DNA of 64,000 bases from CAYNYI01 sp964401455 (GCA_964401455.1 CAYNYI010000001.1:1-64000), one strand, 5' to 3'; shown: positions 18,346 to 31,378, counted from the stretch's first letter. The notes: generated from the letters alone by a model not told the origin. Numbers and translations are program-made.

Positions 18346-18663
18346 TCAGCCGATCATATCCAGAAGAGTACCGGTCATTTCGTCCTGCTTGCGGATAACA
18401 TCGGCATTTGCCTTGTAGGTCGTTTTATTGACACTCATTTCAGGCATCTCTTTGGCGAGCTCGGTATTTGACCTGCCGAACGGTTCGCTATTAGGTGTCC
18501 GGCGTATCGAAGCGATATCCGTCCCCGGATTAGTTTCCTTCTGGATCGGGGTTCGTTCTTCAAAACCTTCGGTATTTATGTTGGCAACATCGTGCGCTGT
18601 AATATCATGACGAATATTGGCCGTTCGCATACCGGAGGAGGCTATCGAATAAATGCTGTCCAT
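18346..18663 (-). CDS. Mini flagellar basal-body rod-like protein
   Basis: A 105-residue protein that joins the N-terminal rod motif (MDSIYSIASSGMRTANIRHD, then DVANINTEGFEE) directly to a C-terminal rod-like segment (KEMPEMSVNKTTYKANADVI then DEMTGTLLDMIG). Full-length FlgB/C/F/G proteins are 130-260 residues and carry a central domain that is missing here. No other flagellar gene is nearby. It could be a short FlgB/FlgC-like rod protein or a remnant, but the intact frame argues for function. Confidence 0.65.
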   Translation of the reverse strand: MDSIYSIASSGMRTANIRHDITAHDVANINTEGFEERTPIQKETNPGTDIASIRRTPNSEPFGRSNTELAKEMPEMSVNKTTYKANADVIRKQDEMTGTLLDMIG

Positions 18664-18715
18664 ACCTGTAATTTATAATTATATCCGCAATTATGCAACC
18701 CGGGAGCAAATAAAA

Positions 18716-19447
18716 TCATTTTTTCTTCAATCTGTCATATGCCTGATTAATCTCTCTGAATTTATTTTCAGCAAGCTCTCTGAACTCCGGGCCGAGATGA
18801 GAAACCTTGTCGGGATGGTATTTCTTGGCAAGCTCCCTGTAAGCTTTGTTGATCTCTTCTTTTGAAGCCGATTTCTTTAATCCAAGAATACCATAATCAC
18901 CGTCTTCGGTAATTCCGTATGAAAGATAATGAGCGCGGATAGAATTATACTGAACAGTCGTAACGCCCAGTTTCTTAGCAATGAACCTTATTGCTTTTTC
19001 TTCATCGGGAACAATCTCGCCATCGCTTTTAGAAACCTCAAAAAGCAGATGAACAAGCGTTAATATTTCGCTCGGTTCTGCATAATACGCTATCTGGGAG
19101 CACACATCTGAAATATCGAAATCACTTTTAACTATTTTCTTGAACAGCTGCATCAGCTCTCCCGCTGTTTCATTGCCAAAAGTCCTTATCAAAAAAGACT
19201 TGACGGAATTTACTTCCGCGGAATGAACCTTTCCGTCTGACTTTGAAACATAAGCAAGACACATTAGCGAAGAAACCACAAAATCCCCTCCCTGCATTCG
19301 GGAGTGCCGGGAGGAACTCTTGGTATTCCCTATGCGTTTCGGGTTTCCTGAAAAAGAGTGGCCAATGAGCCCCCCGACAACGGCACCGATAGGCCCTCCC
19401 AGAATAAAACCGATTCCCGCACCCCAAAGCCAGCTGTTTTTCCCCAT
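18716..19447 (-). CDS. TerB-DnaJ co-chaperone (DjlA-like)
   Basis: A 243-residue protein with a glycine-rich hydrophobic N-terminus ([19 protein letters not shown], residues 11-29), a TerB-like helical domain (about 55-165, with paired KSDGKV and KSDGEI motifs) and a C-terminal J domain (about 180-243) carrying YHPDK, the HPD motif that stimulates DnaK. This order is that of DjlA. It probably works with DnaK near the membrane. It is transcribed divergently from the histidine kinase gene. Confidence 0.85.
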   Translation of the reverse strand: MGKNSWLWGAGIGFILGGPIGAVVGGLIGHSFSGNPKRIGNTKSSSRHSRMQGGDFVVSSLMCLAYVSKSDGKVHSAEVNSVKSFLIRTFGNETAGELMQLFKKIVKSDFDISDVCSQIAYYAEPSEILTLVHLLFEVSKSDGEIVPDEEKAIRFIAKKLGVTTVQYNSIRAHYLSYGITEDGDYGILGLKKSASKEEINKAYRELAKKYHPDKVSHLGPEFRELAENKFREINQAYDRLKKK

Positions 19448-19543
19448 ATATTTCTCCTGAGAAAATGTTTTAAAAGTCCGATATTTTTATATATAATATA
19501 TTGTGATGTAAATATTATTTTATACGCTGGAAAATATAATCAA

Positions 19544-21376
19544 ATGGAAAATCAGATTCTAACATATACCTCGAAATTTCTGAATATTTTCATTTTCTCT
19601 GTGGGAATAATATTTCTTGCCTTTCAGGCAAAAACAAAATATTATCGGGAACTTACAATCAGAGGAATATGGATAATATTTTGCGCTGTCTTTGTCGCCG
19701 CGGATTTGTTTATAATTCTTCCCGGCAACAACTTGCTGATTAACATTTCAGCAGTTAAATTCCAGCATTCACTCATATTGTTTATCGGAACCTTTATACT
19801 TTGGGACATATTAATAATAACGGGACGGGAAAACAAAAGGATAGTAAAATATTTTTTCGCTGTCTCCCTTCTTTTTTCACTTTTTATCGGTTCCGACCAC
19901 TTTATGACACTAGGAGCCGACCACTCAAAACAGGCATTTCCGGGTCCGCTTTATTTTCCTTATCTGGTTTTTCTTTTTTCCGCGACTGCCTATAACATTT
20001 TTCTTCTACTAAAAGCTTATTCCACTTTCAGCAAATTCAAGGTCGTTTCCAAAAAGAAACAGGTTCTGTTTTTTCTGCTCGGATATTCATCGATTTTCGT
20101 AACAGGTACATTTGACACACTAAAAACGGTAGGTGCTCTTCCGTTTTTTGCTTTTCCGTTTACGCTCATAGGGTTCCTGTTTTTTGCTTTATGCGGATGT
20201 TTTATTCTTTTTAATGATATAATTGCCGTCCATATGAGCCTTAAAACGGTCCTTTTAAATCTCAAGGAAGCTTATGCCGAGCTCGAAAAGACAAGACCAC
20301 TTCAGGAAATAGGTAAAAAGGTTCGACATATTAATCATGATATAAAAAATTATTGCTGCATTATTTCAAGCAATGCGGCGATTATTTCTCAAAAGTTCCG
20401 GGACACGGAAATTCAGGAAAAAAGCAGAACCATTATTAAAACATCAAAGACTTTAAGCGAGCTTTCTAAAGGCCTGGTTGACTATTCTACCGGCGGAACC
20501 AACCCTGTCTTCAGAAAAATCAACCTTAAGACCTTGATCATGGAAACAATAGATGTCTCAAGGTCCATGGTAAAGGCTGATTTTGTTTTAAACTGGTCCT
20601 GCCCCGATGAATGGCTCCTGGGTGACTGGGGTAAACTTGAGAGAGTTCTGCTTAATATTTTTAAAAACGCTTTTGACGCACGCCGGGAAAAACAAGATAA
20701 AATCAATATCACAATAAACGCAAAAATAAGGAGCGGGAGTTTTATTCTCAACATTATTGATAACGGTAAAGGTTTTCAGGAAAATACCGAAGAAGAAATT
20801 TTTACCCCGTTTTTTACAACCAAAGGGTCTTCCGGCACAGGGTTGGGACTCACTATTTCCTCAAACATACTTGCTCAACATAACGGAACAATAGAAGCCC
20901 GAGACCTTAAGATGAAAGAAGGTAATTCAGGAGCAGAATTTATTCTCACGCTTCCGGTCTATAAAGAAGAAATGGATCGTGGAGGCGGCGGAGGAGGAGA
21001 TCGCAGAGGTCTCCTTATTACAGATAACAATAAATTGATAAATAAAAGCGACGCCCTTTTTAATGCTCAGAGCGAAACCTGTTTCTGCTCAAGCAGCATT
21101 GATGAAGCTGTAACGGTAATAAAAAACAAATCCGTTTCCTATATTCTGTGCGACAGCCGTATGCTTGAAAAAGCCGATAAAAATCTACTGGATCTGCTTG
21201 AAAAATCTCAATCTTTCTTAATCAATTCCGATAAATCCGGAGAAATGTGGGTCCTGAATTACAACAATGAAATTAAAATGGGAAAGCTGAGCGGACGAAT
21301 CATTAACCGCATCTTGGATTCACTCAGAAACAGTGCGCAAAAGAGATATTTTCCTCCTGACTTGAACTTTTCCTGA
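19544..21376 (+). CDS. Membrane sensor histidine kinase with C-terminal receiver-like domain
   Basis: A 610-residue kinase. There are about seven membrane segments (residues 8-230), then a His-containing dimerisation helix (RHINHDIKNYC, His265) and a GHKL ATPase domain with N box NIFKNAFDA (371-379), DNGKG (406-410), FTPFFTTK and GTGLGL (431-436). A run of six glycines (480-486) links to a divergent receiver-like domain with CDSRM as its only acidic candidate and no clear conserved Lys. The ORF runs upstream to 19358, but homology starts at this ATG. No response-regulator gene is adjacent. Confidence 0.82.
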   Translation: MENQILTYTSKFLNIFIFSVGIIFLAFQAKTKYYRELTIRGIWIIFCAVFVAADLFIILPGNNLLINISAVKFQHSLILFIGTFILWDILIITGRENKRIVKYFFAVSLLFSLFIGSDHFMTLGADHSKQAFPGPLYFPYLVFLFSATAYNIFLLLKAYSTFSKFKVVSKKKQVLFFLLGYSSIFVTGTFDTLKTVGALPFFAFPFTLIGFLFFALCGCFILFNDIIAVHMSLKTVLLNLKEAYAELEKTRPLQEIGKKVRHINHDIKNYCCIISSNAAIISQKFRDTEIQEKSRTIIKTSKTLSELSKGLVDYSTGGTNPVFRKINLKTLIMETIDVSRSMVKADFVLNWSCPDEWLLGDWGKLERVLLNIFKNAFDARREKQDKINITINAKIRSGSFILNIIDNGKGFQENTEEEIFTPFFTTKGSSGTGLGLTISSNILAQHNGTIEARDLKMKEGNSGAEFILTLPVYKEEMDRGGGGGGDRRGLLITDNNKLINKSDALFNAQSETCFCSSSIDEAVTVIKNKSVSYILCDSRMLEKADKNLLDLLEKSQSFLINSDKSGEMWVLNYNNEIKMGKLSGRIINRILDSLRNSAQKRYFPPDLNFS

Positions 21377-21417
21377 TCTTCTCTTTTTATTCTACTGCTT
21401 TATTATTTTCTTGCTCC

Positions 21418-21447
21418 TTGCAAAACATGGCTTTATATTCCTATAAA
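21418..21447 (+). promoter_or_regulatory. Possible promoter of the UbiA-CruF-like pair
   Basis: TTGCAA (21418-21423) and TATAAA (21442-21447) are separated by 18 bases in the 112-base gap between the histidine kinase and UbiA genes, about 40 bases before the ATG. Confidence 0.35.
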
Positions 21448-21488
21448 AATACTGTGGTTAAACCTTAATCTAAAAACGGGGGTTTTTA

Positions 21489-22475
21489 ATGGAATTCGAC
21501 CTATTACAAAAACAAATTCCGGTCCGCCGGGGCGGCCTGATATCTTACAAAGACTCTTCTCCTGTCAAGACAGAAACATATGTCTATAAATATGATGACT
21601 ATTTAAAAAAAGACAAAAGCACCGGAAAAAAGATTGTTTCATTTTTAATAAGTACCCATTCACATCTCGCTGTTTTTGCAATGCTTCTTTCCGCCGCCTG
21701 GCAGTATTATGTGGCGAATAAAGTTTCTATTCTTTTAACTGTTTCAATGGCTGTTTTTACATGGGTTATTTACGGAATAAACCAGATGACAGATAAAAAG
21801 GAAGACTTTATTAACAATATAGACAAAATGAACTTCTCCGAGAAATACGCGAAGCCAATGCTGTATATTTTTGCCGCTGCCGCTGTTTTATGCCTGGGGC
21901 TTACTTATTCACAGAAATCAGCGTTTTATGTTGAACTTTCCGGAGTTGCCCTTGGAATTTTGTATTCCCTCAAGGTTATACCAGGCATAAAGAATGGAAA
22001 ACTGAACTTTTATAAAATAAAAGAACTCTCTTTTTTAAAAACCTTTTTTACATCATTCGTTCTTTCCTATATAATCATTCTTCCGGCACTGTTCCACAAC
22101 ACCGCGCTTAAACCTGAAATCCTTTTTATGGCCGCGATTTTTCTCAAAACAGCGGCTGACGGCGCGCTTTTTTGTGATATTCGTGATTTAACCGGAGACA
22201 AAGTCGCGGGAATCGGAACCATTCCTGTTAAAATCGGCATAAAAAAAACCGTTTCCAATATAATATACGGAAATCTCTTTTTTGCATTACTTTCTACAAT
22301 GCTCATGTTTAAGGGGATTATAAGTCCGGCAACTTTTATGTTCGGTTCGCTTGTTCTTGTGTATTCATCAATATTTGCTATAAATGCAAAAAATCTTAGG
22401 AAAAACTGGAATTCATTTACGATACTGTGCGAAGGATATTTTCCTCTTTGTTCAATTCCGGTTTTTTTCATCTAA
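21489..22475 (+). CDS. UbiA-family membrane prenyltransferase
   Basis: A 328-residue polytopic membrane protein. The two Asp-rich prenyl-diphosphate motifs of UbiA enzymes are present: NQMTDKKED (NxxxDxxxD, about residues 97-105) and DIRDLTGDK (about 231-239). An N-terminal hydrophilic stretch of about 50 residues precedes the first helix. It transfers a prenyl chain onto an unidentified acceptor. The CruF-like gene 20 bases downstream suggests carotenoid or related isoprenoid chemistry, as in bacterioruberin-type clusters. Quinone or lipid prenylation cannot be excluded. Confidence 0.82.
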   Translation: MEFDLLQKQIPVRRGGLISYKDSSPVKTETYVYKYDDYLKKDKSTGKKIVSFLISTHSHLAVFAMLLSAAWQYYVANKVSILLTVSMAVFTWVIYGINQMTDKKEDFINNIDKMNFSEKYAKPMLYIFAAAAVLCLGLTYSQKSAFYVELSGVALGILYSLKVIPGIKNGKLNFYKIKELSFLKTFFTSFVLSYIIILPALFHNTALKPEILFMAAIFLKTAADGALFCDIRDLTGDKVAGIGTIPVKIGIKKTVSNIIYGNLFFALLSTMLMFKGIISPATFMFGSLVLVYSSIFAINAKNLRKNWNSFTILCEGYFPLCSIPVFFI

Positions 22476-22494
22476 AAATACAGGCTGATTCTAC

Positions 22495-25311
<2,817 letters not shown>

Positions 25312-25319
<8 letters not shown>

Positions 25320-25923
25320 TTTTTATTTCCGGGAGATTAAGTACAAAATCCTCAACTAACCGGAACAATTTTTCATGTCCTTTTGAGTCCGGATGAAGCC
25401 CGTCTGATGTTTCAGACAATGGATCATAAAGACCTTGGGTCTTAAGGTAGTCAGTTGATTTTTCAATGCACGCTTGTTTTAAAATACGGTCATATTTTCT
25501 TAGTGAGTCTTCTGTATAAAACTTAGACGGGTTCCACGGAGCCGGCATAAGACGCTCCTGGTCGCATGAAGGAATGCCGAGAAAAACAGCTTTGCTGTTT
25601 ATGGACGCCGCCTGATCAGCGAGAAACAGAATATTGCTTTTAAATTTTTTTTCCGAGACCGCATGGTTTTCCAGGTTATCCACAAACTGAGAATCGTTTG
25701 TGCCTATAAAAAAAACAACTATCTGCGGATTACGAATTTCTGCTTCAGAATGGAACCTTTTTATAAGATCCTCCGTATTGTTTCCGCTTATTCCGAGGTT
25801 ATAAACATCATAACCGGAGCCCTTTTTTATAAGGCTCATTTTAAGCCTTTCTGCCCAACCCCCTCCGTTCCGGTCATCTACACCCCGGGCGATGCTGTCT
25901 CCAAAAACACAGATTTTTGCCAT
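25312..25923 (-). CDS. SGNH/GDSL-family hydrolase
   Basis: A 203-residue esterase-like protein. Block I CVFGDSIARG has the nucleophile Ser10. Block II has Gly in GISGNN (about residue 46), block III is IGTNDS (about 73-78), and block V is DGLHPDSKGH with the catalytic Asp/His near residue 175. It has no signal peptide, so it is probably cytosolic. The substrate cannot be deduced. It sits between the adenylate cyclase and ligA in a tight minus-strand run. Confidence 0.88.
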
Positions 25924-25925
25924 AA

Positions 25926-28835
25926 TTATTTACTGGTTGCCGTATAAACCCCGTCCCATTCTCCTTCGGGAGGCTCCGCCTTGAACATTTCGCATCTTTC
26001 AATAAAAACTCTTGAAGGCCAGGTTTTAACACCGGGTTCATTAAGAAAAGGCTCGAGTTCAAGAGACTTTGTAAATTTATTTACAGCCTGATCCCATTCT
26101 TTTTTTCTGTAGGCTTCGAGGCCTTCTGAAAAAAGCCCGATACAGTCCTGTGTTTTTTGAGAAATTTCTCCATCCCTGCCCATTATTTCAAAAATCTTGA
26201 CCGGCTTGGATTTTCCGACAACCCTTATCATATCAAGCTCTCTTGTTACAACCGTTCCGCGGGACACTGCTTCAAGAGTTTCTCCTGAACACATAGAGTA
26301 AACCCCGTATTGTTTTGCTCCGGATTCGAGACGCGCCGCGAGATTAACCGCATCTCCCATCATTGTATAGTTCATTCTGACTTCGCAGCCCATATTACCG
26401 GTTACTATTTCTCCGGTATTTATTCCTATTCTCATGTGCATCTCTTTTACAATCTGGGGCCATTTCTCACCTTCCGACGCCCATTTTTTTCTTAGCTCAA
26501 GAAGCTTTTCCTGCATTGCCACAGCTGTCAAAACCGCTCTGTCCGCATGGTCCGCCATCGGCATCGGGGCGCCGAAAAATGCGATAATTGCGTCTCCTTC
26601 ATATTTATCGAGAGTTCCCTTCTGTGAAAGGAGTATATTGGTCATTCCCGAAAGATATTCATTCAAAAGCTCTACAAGCTTTTTCGGCGAACCGAGCGCT
26701 TCGGAAAAAGTTGAGAAACCCTGTATATCTGTAAAATATGCCGTCCTGATTCCTTCCTCTCCTCCGAGCTCAGGCATTGATTTTTTCTCATACATCATAT
26801 CAATCAATTCCGGGGAAATATACTGTTTAAAACTGCTTTGAAGAAATTTTTTGTCCTTCTCCTCGGAAAGGTAACGGTATATCATCGCCGCGATAAAGGC
26901 GGACATAATCCCCATTATCGGTTTGATTATTTCAAGCCACAAAGAATTATCGCTGAAAACAAAGAATGTAAAGATAACATAAGAAATCATGAACAGTACG
27001 GTGATTACAATTGATATCACCGGCCTGAGGGCCGATGTAAAAACGGCAATGAGAACAGTAAGCAGAAGAAGAACAAGAAACGCATCTCCTGAAGTCAAAG
27101 TCCTTATATATTTCGAATTCAAAAGGTCATCGACCACTGTTGCATGAATTTCAACACCCGGATAATCACCTCCGAGAGGAGTGGAAACAATATCAAAAAG
27201 AGCGGTGGCAGAAGAGCCGAGAACAAAAACCTTGCCCGCGTAATATTCCTCCGGAATCCTTCCGGCTTTTACGTCATAAAAGGAAATATACTGATAGGGC
27301 TTTTTCGGCGCTCCCTGAAAATCTATCAAAAGGCTGCCCCTTTCATCAACAGGAATTTTAAGATCAGGACCGAAGCCAAGCTGTTCACCGTTGGAAAGTT
27401 TATCTATTTCAGATTTATCAGTACCTAGAAAATCTTCCAGAACCTCGTCTCTCAAAACCATACATTGGTTTATTCTGACTTTCCCTGCGATTTTTGAAGC
27501 GGTAAATTTCTCGCTTATTGTTATTCTGCCTTTGGAATATGCTTCACGAAGCTGTTCTTCGGTTATTTCTTTCAGCTGAAGAAGCAACGAGAGTGAAAGA
27601 TCGTAAATCTCATTCTGATTATTTGCGAGCTCAACCAGAGTATATAGCCCGCTTTCTTCTTTAATCAGTCCGGTATTATCTCCTATCTGAACCGGCTGTC
27701 CTTTTGGAAGCCCTTCCAGGTCGCTTACGGTAATGTTTTTAAGATCAAGAATTGAAAGATATGAAACAGATCCGTTCAAATAATCAAAATAAACCCCTTT
27801 TTCACCTTTAACGAGTACAATCTTTTCTGTAATTGTAAGACTCTGTCCGTCTTTAAGAGACCGCACTTCATCTTTCTTTTTTAATAGAGCTTCTGCCATT
27901 TGCCATGAAACATCGGGATAACTGGTTTTTAATAAGCCGCTGCTGTCTTTAATGACTCTGAATTTAGGCCCCAGGTTGAGATGTTTGCCAAGATCTATTT
28001 CAATATCGTTCAAGGTAACACCCAAAACCCTCATTGCCGCCTGAAGAGCCAGGGCGGGATAAGTATATCCGTTAAAACCCATAAGGAGATTTATTCTTCT
28101 GATAACACCATCACGCTCCGGTACAACATTAATAAAACCGACCCTATCGGCCGCAGAGGTCAATTCCGGGAAAGAGCCGTCAAGCACCTGCTTGTTAACA
28201 ATTTTACCGGAAAGATCTATTAAAAGAGCAGACGATGAAGGGTTCATTTTTTTCCGCCACTTCTCCGTCGTTTTTCTTTCATAGTCCGATTTAAACTGAT
28301 AGGCCGTTGTGTCTTCAAGCTTCAACGCATGTATGACATTACCTGATCTTTCAGTATAGTCAACGAAAACAGAATCATAATTAAAGCGCGATTTAACATA
28401 ATTAAAGAGCCGGTCACTGTCAGGAATATCAAAGCCGCCGTTTTGTATCAACTCAAGAAATTTATCGCTCTCTTCTTTTCCGAAGTTTGCGGAAGAATAA
28501 AAAATATCGAACAGTACCGCGGCCGCGTTACCCTTTGAGAGATTATAAGCAACCTCGCCTGCATATGAGCGTGGCCATTTCCAGTAAGGGCCGAGTTTAG
28601 AAAAGCTTCTTTCATCAATGTCAACGATAACTATGTTCTCATTGACATATTTTTTTTCATTCGAATATGTGTCAAGCAGGCCGGAAGGATATTTGAACTG
28701 ATAACGCAAATCATAGGTTCTCTGTTCAAGACCATACCACAGGTCTCCAAGAATATAAGTATAAGTAAAATTAGCAATGAACGCCGCGGCTATGCCTATC
28801 AGCACACCAAACCCGGATTTTTTTAACAGCTTCAC
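25926..28835 (-). CDS. CHASE2-domain class III adenylate/guanylate cyclase
   Basis: A 969-residue membrane cyclase. An N-terminal anchor is followed by a large extracytoplasmic CHASE2 domain (about residues 35-590), interrupted by a long insertion (about 300-470, rich in ENLKK-type segments). Three membrane helices follow (about 603-675), then a cyclase domain (about 695-885) with the metal-binding Asp in FTDIQGFS (703) and GDAIIAFFGAP. Lys in LDKYEGD and the YTMMGDAVN motif fit adenylate cyclases. The C-terminus has a TPR-like helix pair. cAMP is therefore likely made in this organism. Compare the perfect CRP-type palindrome at 63407-63422. Confidence 0.87.
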   Translation of the reverse strand: MKLLKKSGFGVLIGIAAAFIANFTYTYILGDLWYGLEQRTYDLRYQFKYPSGLLDTYSNEKKYVNENIVIVDIDERSFSKLGPYWKWPRSYAGEVAYNLSKGNAAAVLFDIFYSSANFGKEESDKFLELIQNGGFDIPDSDRLFNYVKSRFNYDSVFVDYTERSGNVIHALKLEDTTAYQFKSDYERKTTEKWRKKMNPSSSALLIDLSGKIVNKQVLDGSFPELTSAADRVGFINVVPERDGVIRRINLLMGFNGYTYPALALQAAMRVLGVTLNDIEIDLGKHLNLGPKFRVIKDSSGLLKTSYPDVSWQMAEALLKKKDEVRSLKDGQSLTITEKIVLVKGEKGVYFDYLNGSVSYLSILDLKNITVSDLEGLPKGQPVQIGDNTGLIKEESGLYTLVELANNQNEIYDLSLSLLLQLKEITEEQLREAYSKGRITISEKFTASKIAGKVRINQCMVLRDEVLEDFLGTDKSEIDKLSNGEQLGFGPDLKIPVDERGSLLIDFQGAPKKPYQYISFYDVKAGRIPEEYYAGKVFVLGSSATALFDIVSTPLGGDYPGVEIHATVVDDLLNSKYIRTLTSGDAFLVLLLLTVLIAVFTSALRPVISIVITVLFMISYVIFTFFVFSDNSLWLEIIKPIMGIMSAFIAAMIYRYLSEEKDKKFLQSSFKQYISPELIDMMYEKKSMPELGGEEGIRTAYFTDIQGFSTFSEALGSPKKLVELLNEYLSGMTNILLSQKGTLDKYEGDAIIAFFGAPMPMADHADRAVLTAVAMQEKLLELRKKWASEGEKWPQIVKEMHMRIGINTGEIVTGNMGCEVRMNYTMMGDAVNLAARLESGAKQYGVYSMCSGETLEAVSRGTVVTRELDMIRVVGKSKPVKIFEIMGRDGEISQKTQDCIGLFSEGLEAYRKKEWDQAVNKFTKSLELEPFLNEPGVKTWPSRVFIERCEMFKAEPPEGEWDGVYTATSK

Positions 28836-28850
28836 AGCACCCCCCCTTAT

Positions 28851-30509
28851 CTATTTATTTTTCAAAATTTTTTCCGCGTGTTTTTTTACAGTATCAGATT
28901 CAGCGTCCCCCATCATTCTTCCGATTTCTTTAACCCTTGCCTCATCATCAAGATTTTTTATTTCTGTGACTATCCTGCCCTTCCTTTCGTTTTTCATAAC
29001 CATAAGATGAATATCTGATTTTGAAGCTATCTGATGGAGATGGGTGATGCACAGGACCTGCTTATGTTTAGACAGCTTTTTAATAAACGAACCTACAGAA
29101 TTAGCGGTTTCCCCTCCGATACCGGCATCTATTTCATCAAAAACAACCGTAGGAACTCTGTCTTTTCCCGCAAGAATATTTTTTATAGCCAGCATAACTC
29201 TGGATATTTCCCCGCCTGAAGCAGTCCTGCTGAGGCTCTTAAAATCCTCTCCTTTATTGGAAGATATAAGAAATTCTACACGATCGGCTCCAGTGCCGGA
29301 AAGATACATTTCGGAGAAATCAATCTCTGTTTTGAACGCAGCGCCGGACATGCCAAGCGACGCCAGCGAATCTGTTATCGCTTTGTCAAGCGAGCCTGCT
29401 GTCGTTTTCCTGTTCGCGCTTAATATGCGGGCTTTTTCCAGAGCGTCTTTCTTTAATTGTTCACACTCCTTTTTTAAACGGGCAATTTCGAATTCAAAAT
29501 TTTCACCTATATTTATTTCATTTTTCAGAGAATCTCTTAGGGCAATCAACCCCGCGGTATCGGTATTATGTTTTTTCATAAGCTTTCTTAAAAGCGCGGC
29601 CCGATCATTAAGCTCCTCTATTTCAGAGGGATCAAATGACAAGTCTGACAGGCAAGCTGAAGCTTCTGAGGACAAATCCTCTAACTCATAAATAACACTT
29701 TCAAGCCTTTTGTCCCAATCTTTAAATTTAGGATCTGTTTCCAGTATTTCTTTTAATGCGTTTTTACCTCGCGAAATCAAAGTGAGAGCTCCGCTGTCTT
29801 CTTCTGAAGTAATGTCTCTGAGAGAAGAGCATGCCTCACCTATTTTTTCCGAATTATTAAGTACAGAAAGCTTGTTTTCGATTTCATCGTATTCGTTCTC
29901 CGACAAAGAAGCCTTTTCGAGCTCATCATAAACCCATCGGTTATAATCAGCCTTTTTCTTGAGTTCTGCCTCCCTGCCTTCCGTTTTTTTCAAGACTGCT
30001 TCTTTATTTGTTAAAACTTCAAAAACTTCTTTATATTTTTTTCTAGTCACGATGTCACCGGAAACGGAGTCAAGAACCTCAATGTGTACATCAGGATTCA
30101 AGAGATACTGATGCTCATGCTGACCATGAATATCAACGAGCCATTTGCCAATTGAAGAAAGAAGAGACAGAGGAACTTTCTCGCGGTTTATCATACATTT
30201 ATTAGTTCCCTTTTTGTTTATTTCCCTTCTTATAATTATTTCCTCTTCACAAGGAACCTCTGCTTTATTCAAGAGATCGCGAACAGCGCTGTCTTTTTCC
30301 AAAAGAAAAACGCCCTCAACAAAAGACCTCTCTTCTCCTGACCTTATGGAGTCTGTGTTAGCCCTTTCGCCTAAAAGTAGTGACAATGCGCCGATTATTA
30401 TTGATTTCCCGGCACCCGTTTCTCCGGTAATAGAAATAAACCCGCGCTCAAAATCGGTTTCAAGCTCTTCTATCAACGCATAGTTGCATATAGATATAGA
30501 CCTAAGCAT
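28851..30509 (-). CDS. recN: DNA repair ATPase RecN
   Basis: About 552 residues, an SMC-like repair ATPase. Walker A GETGAGKSIIIG is at about residues 29-40, a coiled-coil middle follows, and the C-terminal ABC half has SGGEISRVMLAIK, DEIDAGIGGETA and CITHLHQIAS, diagnostic of RecN. I chose the ATG at 30509 because LRSISICNYALIEEL is the family start; the ORF is open to 30530. Five bases separate it from the NAD kinase stop. Confidence 0.93.
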   Translation of the reverse strand: MLRSISICNYALIEELETDFERGFISITGETGAGKSIIIGALSLLLGERANTDSIRSGEERSFVEGVFLLEKDSAVRDLLNKAEVPCEEEIIIRREINKKGTNKCMINREKVPLSLLSSIGKWLVDIHGQHEHQYLLNPDVHIEVLDSVSGDIVTRKKYKEVFEVLTNKEAVLKKTEGREAELKKKADYNRWVYDELEKASLSENEYDEIENKLSVLNNSEKIGEACSSLRDITSEEDSGALTLISRGKNALKEILETDPKFKDWDKRLESVIYELEDLSSEASACLSDLSFDPSEIEELNDRAALLRKLMKKHNTDTAGLIALRDSLKNEINIGENFEFEIARLKKECEQLKKDALEKARILSANRKTTAGSLDKAITDSLASLGMSGAAFKTEIDFSEMYLSGTGADRVEFLISSNKGEDFKSLSRTASGGEISRVMLAIKNILAGKDRVPTVVFDEIDAGIGGETANSVGSFIKKLSKHKQVLCITHLHQIASKSDIHLMVMKNERKGRIVTEIKNLDDEARVKEIGRMMGDAESDTVKKHAEKILKNK

Positions 30510-30514
30510 ATTTC

Positions 30515-31378
30515 TTACCGATCCGGACACCAGCCCAGTTTATTTCTTAAAAGCTGAGAATATTCAATCATAGGAAGGCTGACAATCAGAGTCTCATATT
30601 CTGATTTTTTAACAATAACCCTGTCTCCCATTTTAAGAGTAACCCCTTTTTTACCGTCAGCCGAAACCATCGCCTGCACTCGCGATTTCTTGATCGTAAC
30701 TTCAAGCTCTTTATCAGAAGGAAAAATCACCGGTCTTTCAGTAAGAGAATGGGGAGAAATCGGATTCAGAAGAAAACAATCCAGAGACGGATAAAGTATC
30801 GGCCCCCCGCATGAAAGGGAATAGGCCGTTGATCCGGTAGGCGTTGAAATAATTATCCCGTCGGCATTATAGGACCCAAGGAGATCATTTTCCAGATTAA
30901 CGGAAAGATTTACAACATTTCCGCCCTTTCTGTATATAACAACTTCGTTTAAAGCCGAATCACAATATATTTCTTTTTTACCTCTAAAAACTTTTGTCTC
31001 AAGCCGCTTCCTTCTGCTTAGTCGTGTTTTGTTTTCCAAAACCATTTTAATTTCATTTTTAAATTCCGAGAGAGAAAACTCAGTGAGAAAACCAAGTTCT
31101 CCTATATTAAGACCGATTATCGGAATTTTTCTTTTAAGAACCATGGAAGCAGCCGAAAGAAGCGTACCGTCCCCGCCCACAGAGATAATAAAATCTGCTT
31201 TTTTTTGAAACTGGGTATCGGAATAATATTTATATCCCGGGATTCTGTGTCTTTTTAAAACTTCATGAAAAAAAACATCGCATTCAATGCCGGAAAGAAC
31301 TGACGAGATTTCAGAGACAGCCGCTTTGATTTCCTTTTTCCTGCTGAAGCCTATTATTCCAAAACTCTTCCTGTTCAT
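30515..31378 (-). CDS. nadK: NAD kinase
   Basis: A 287-residue enzyme making NADP from NAD and ATP. The GGDGTLLSA motif is at about residues 69-77, and NGDE-like and STPTGSTAYSLSCGG blocks (about 180-194) are family signatures. Its ATG directly follows the TAA of the EPSP-synthase-like gene, and recN follows, all in one operon-like run. Confidence 0.93.
   Translation of the reverse strand: MNRKSFGIIGFSRKKEIKAAVSEISSVLSGIECDVFFHEVLKRHRIPGYKYYSDTQFQKKADFIISVGGDGTLLSAASMVLKRKIPIIGLNIGELGFLTEFSLSEFKNEIKMVLENKTRLSRRKRLETKVFRGKKEIYCDSALNEVVIYRKGGNVVNLSVNLENDLLGSYNADGIIISTPTGSTAYSLSCGGPILYPSLDCFLLNPISPHSLTERPVIFPSDKELEVTIKKSRVQAMVSADGKKGVTLKMGDRVIVKKSEYETLIVSLPMIEYSQLLRNKLGWCPDR

Noticed and set aside
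29044..29691. A 215-codon plus-strand open frame opposite recN
   Set aside because: A shadow of recN: no ribosome-binding site, low-complexity Ser-rich translation and no family pattern. Similar long antisense frames opposite mnmE (45043-45678), mnmG (44542-45018) and bactofilin/M23 genes were set aside for the same reason.
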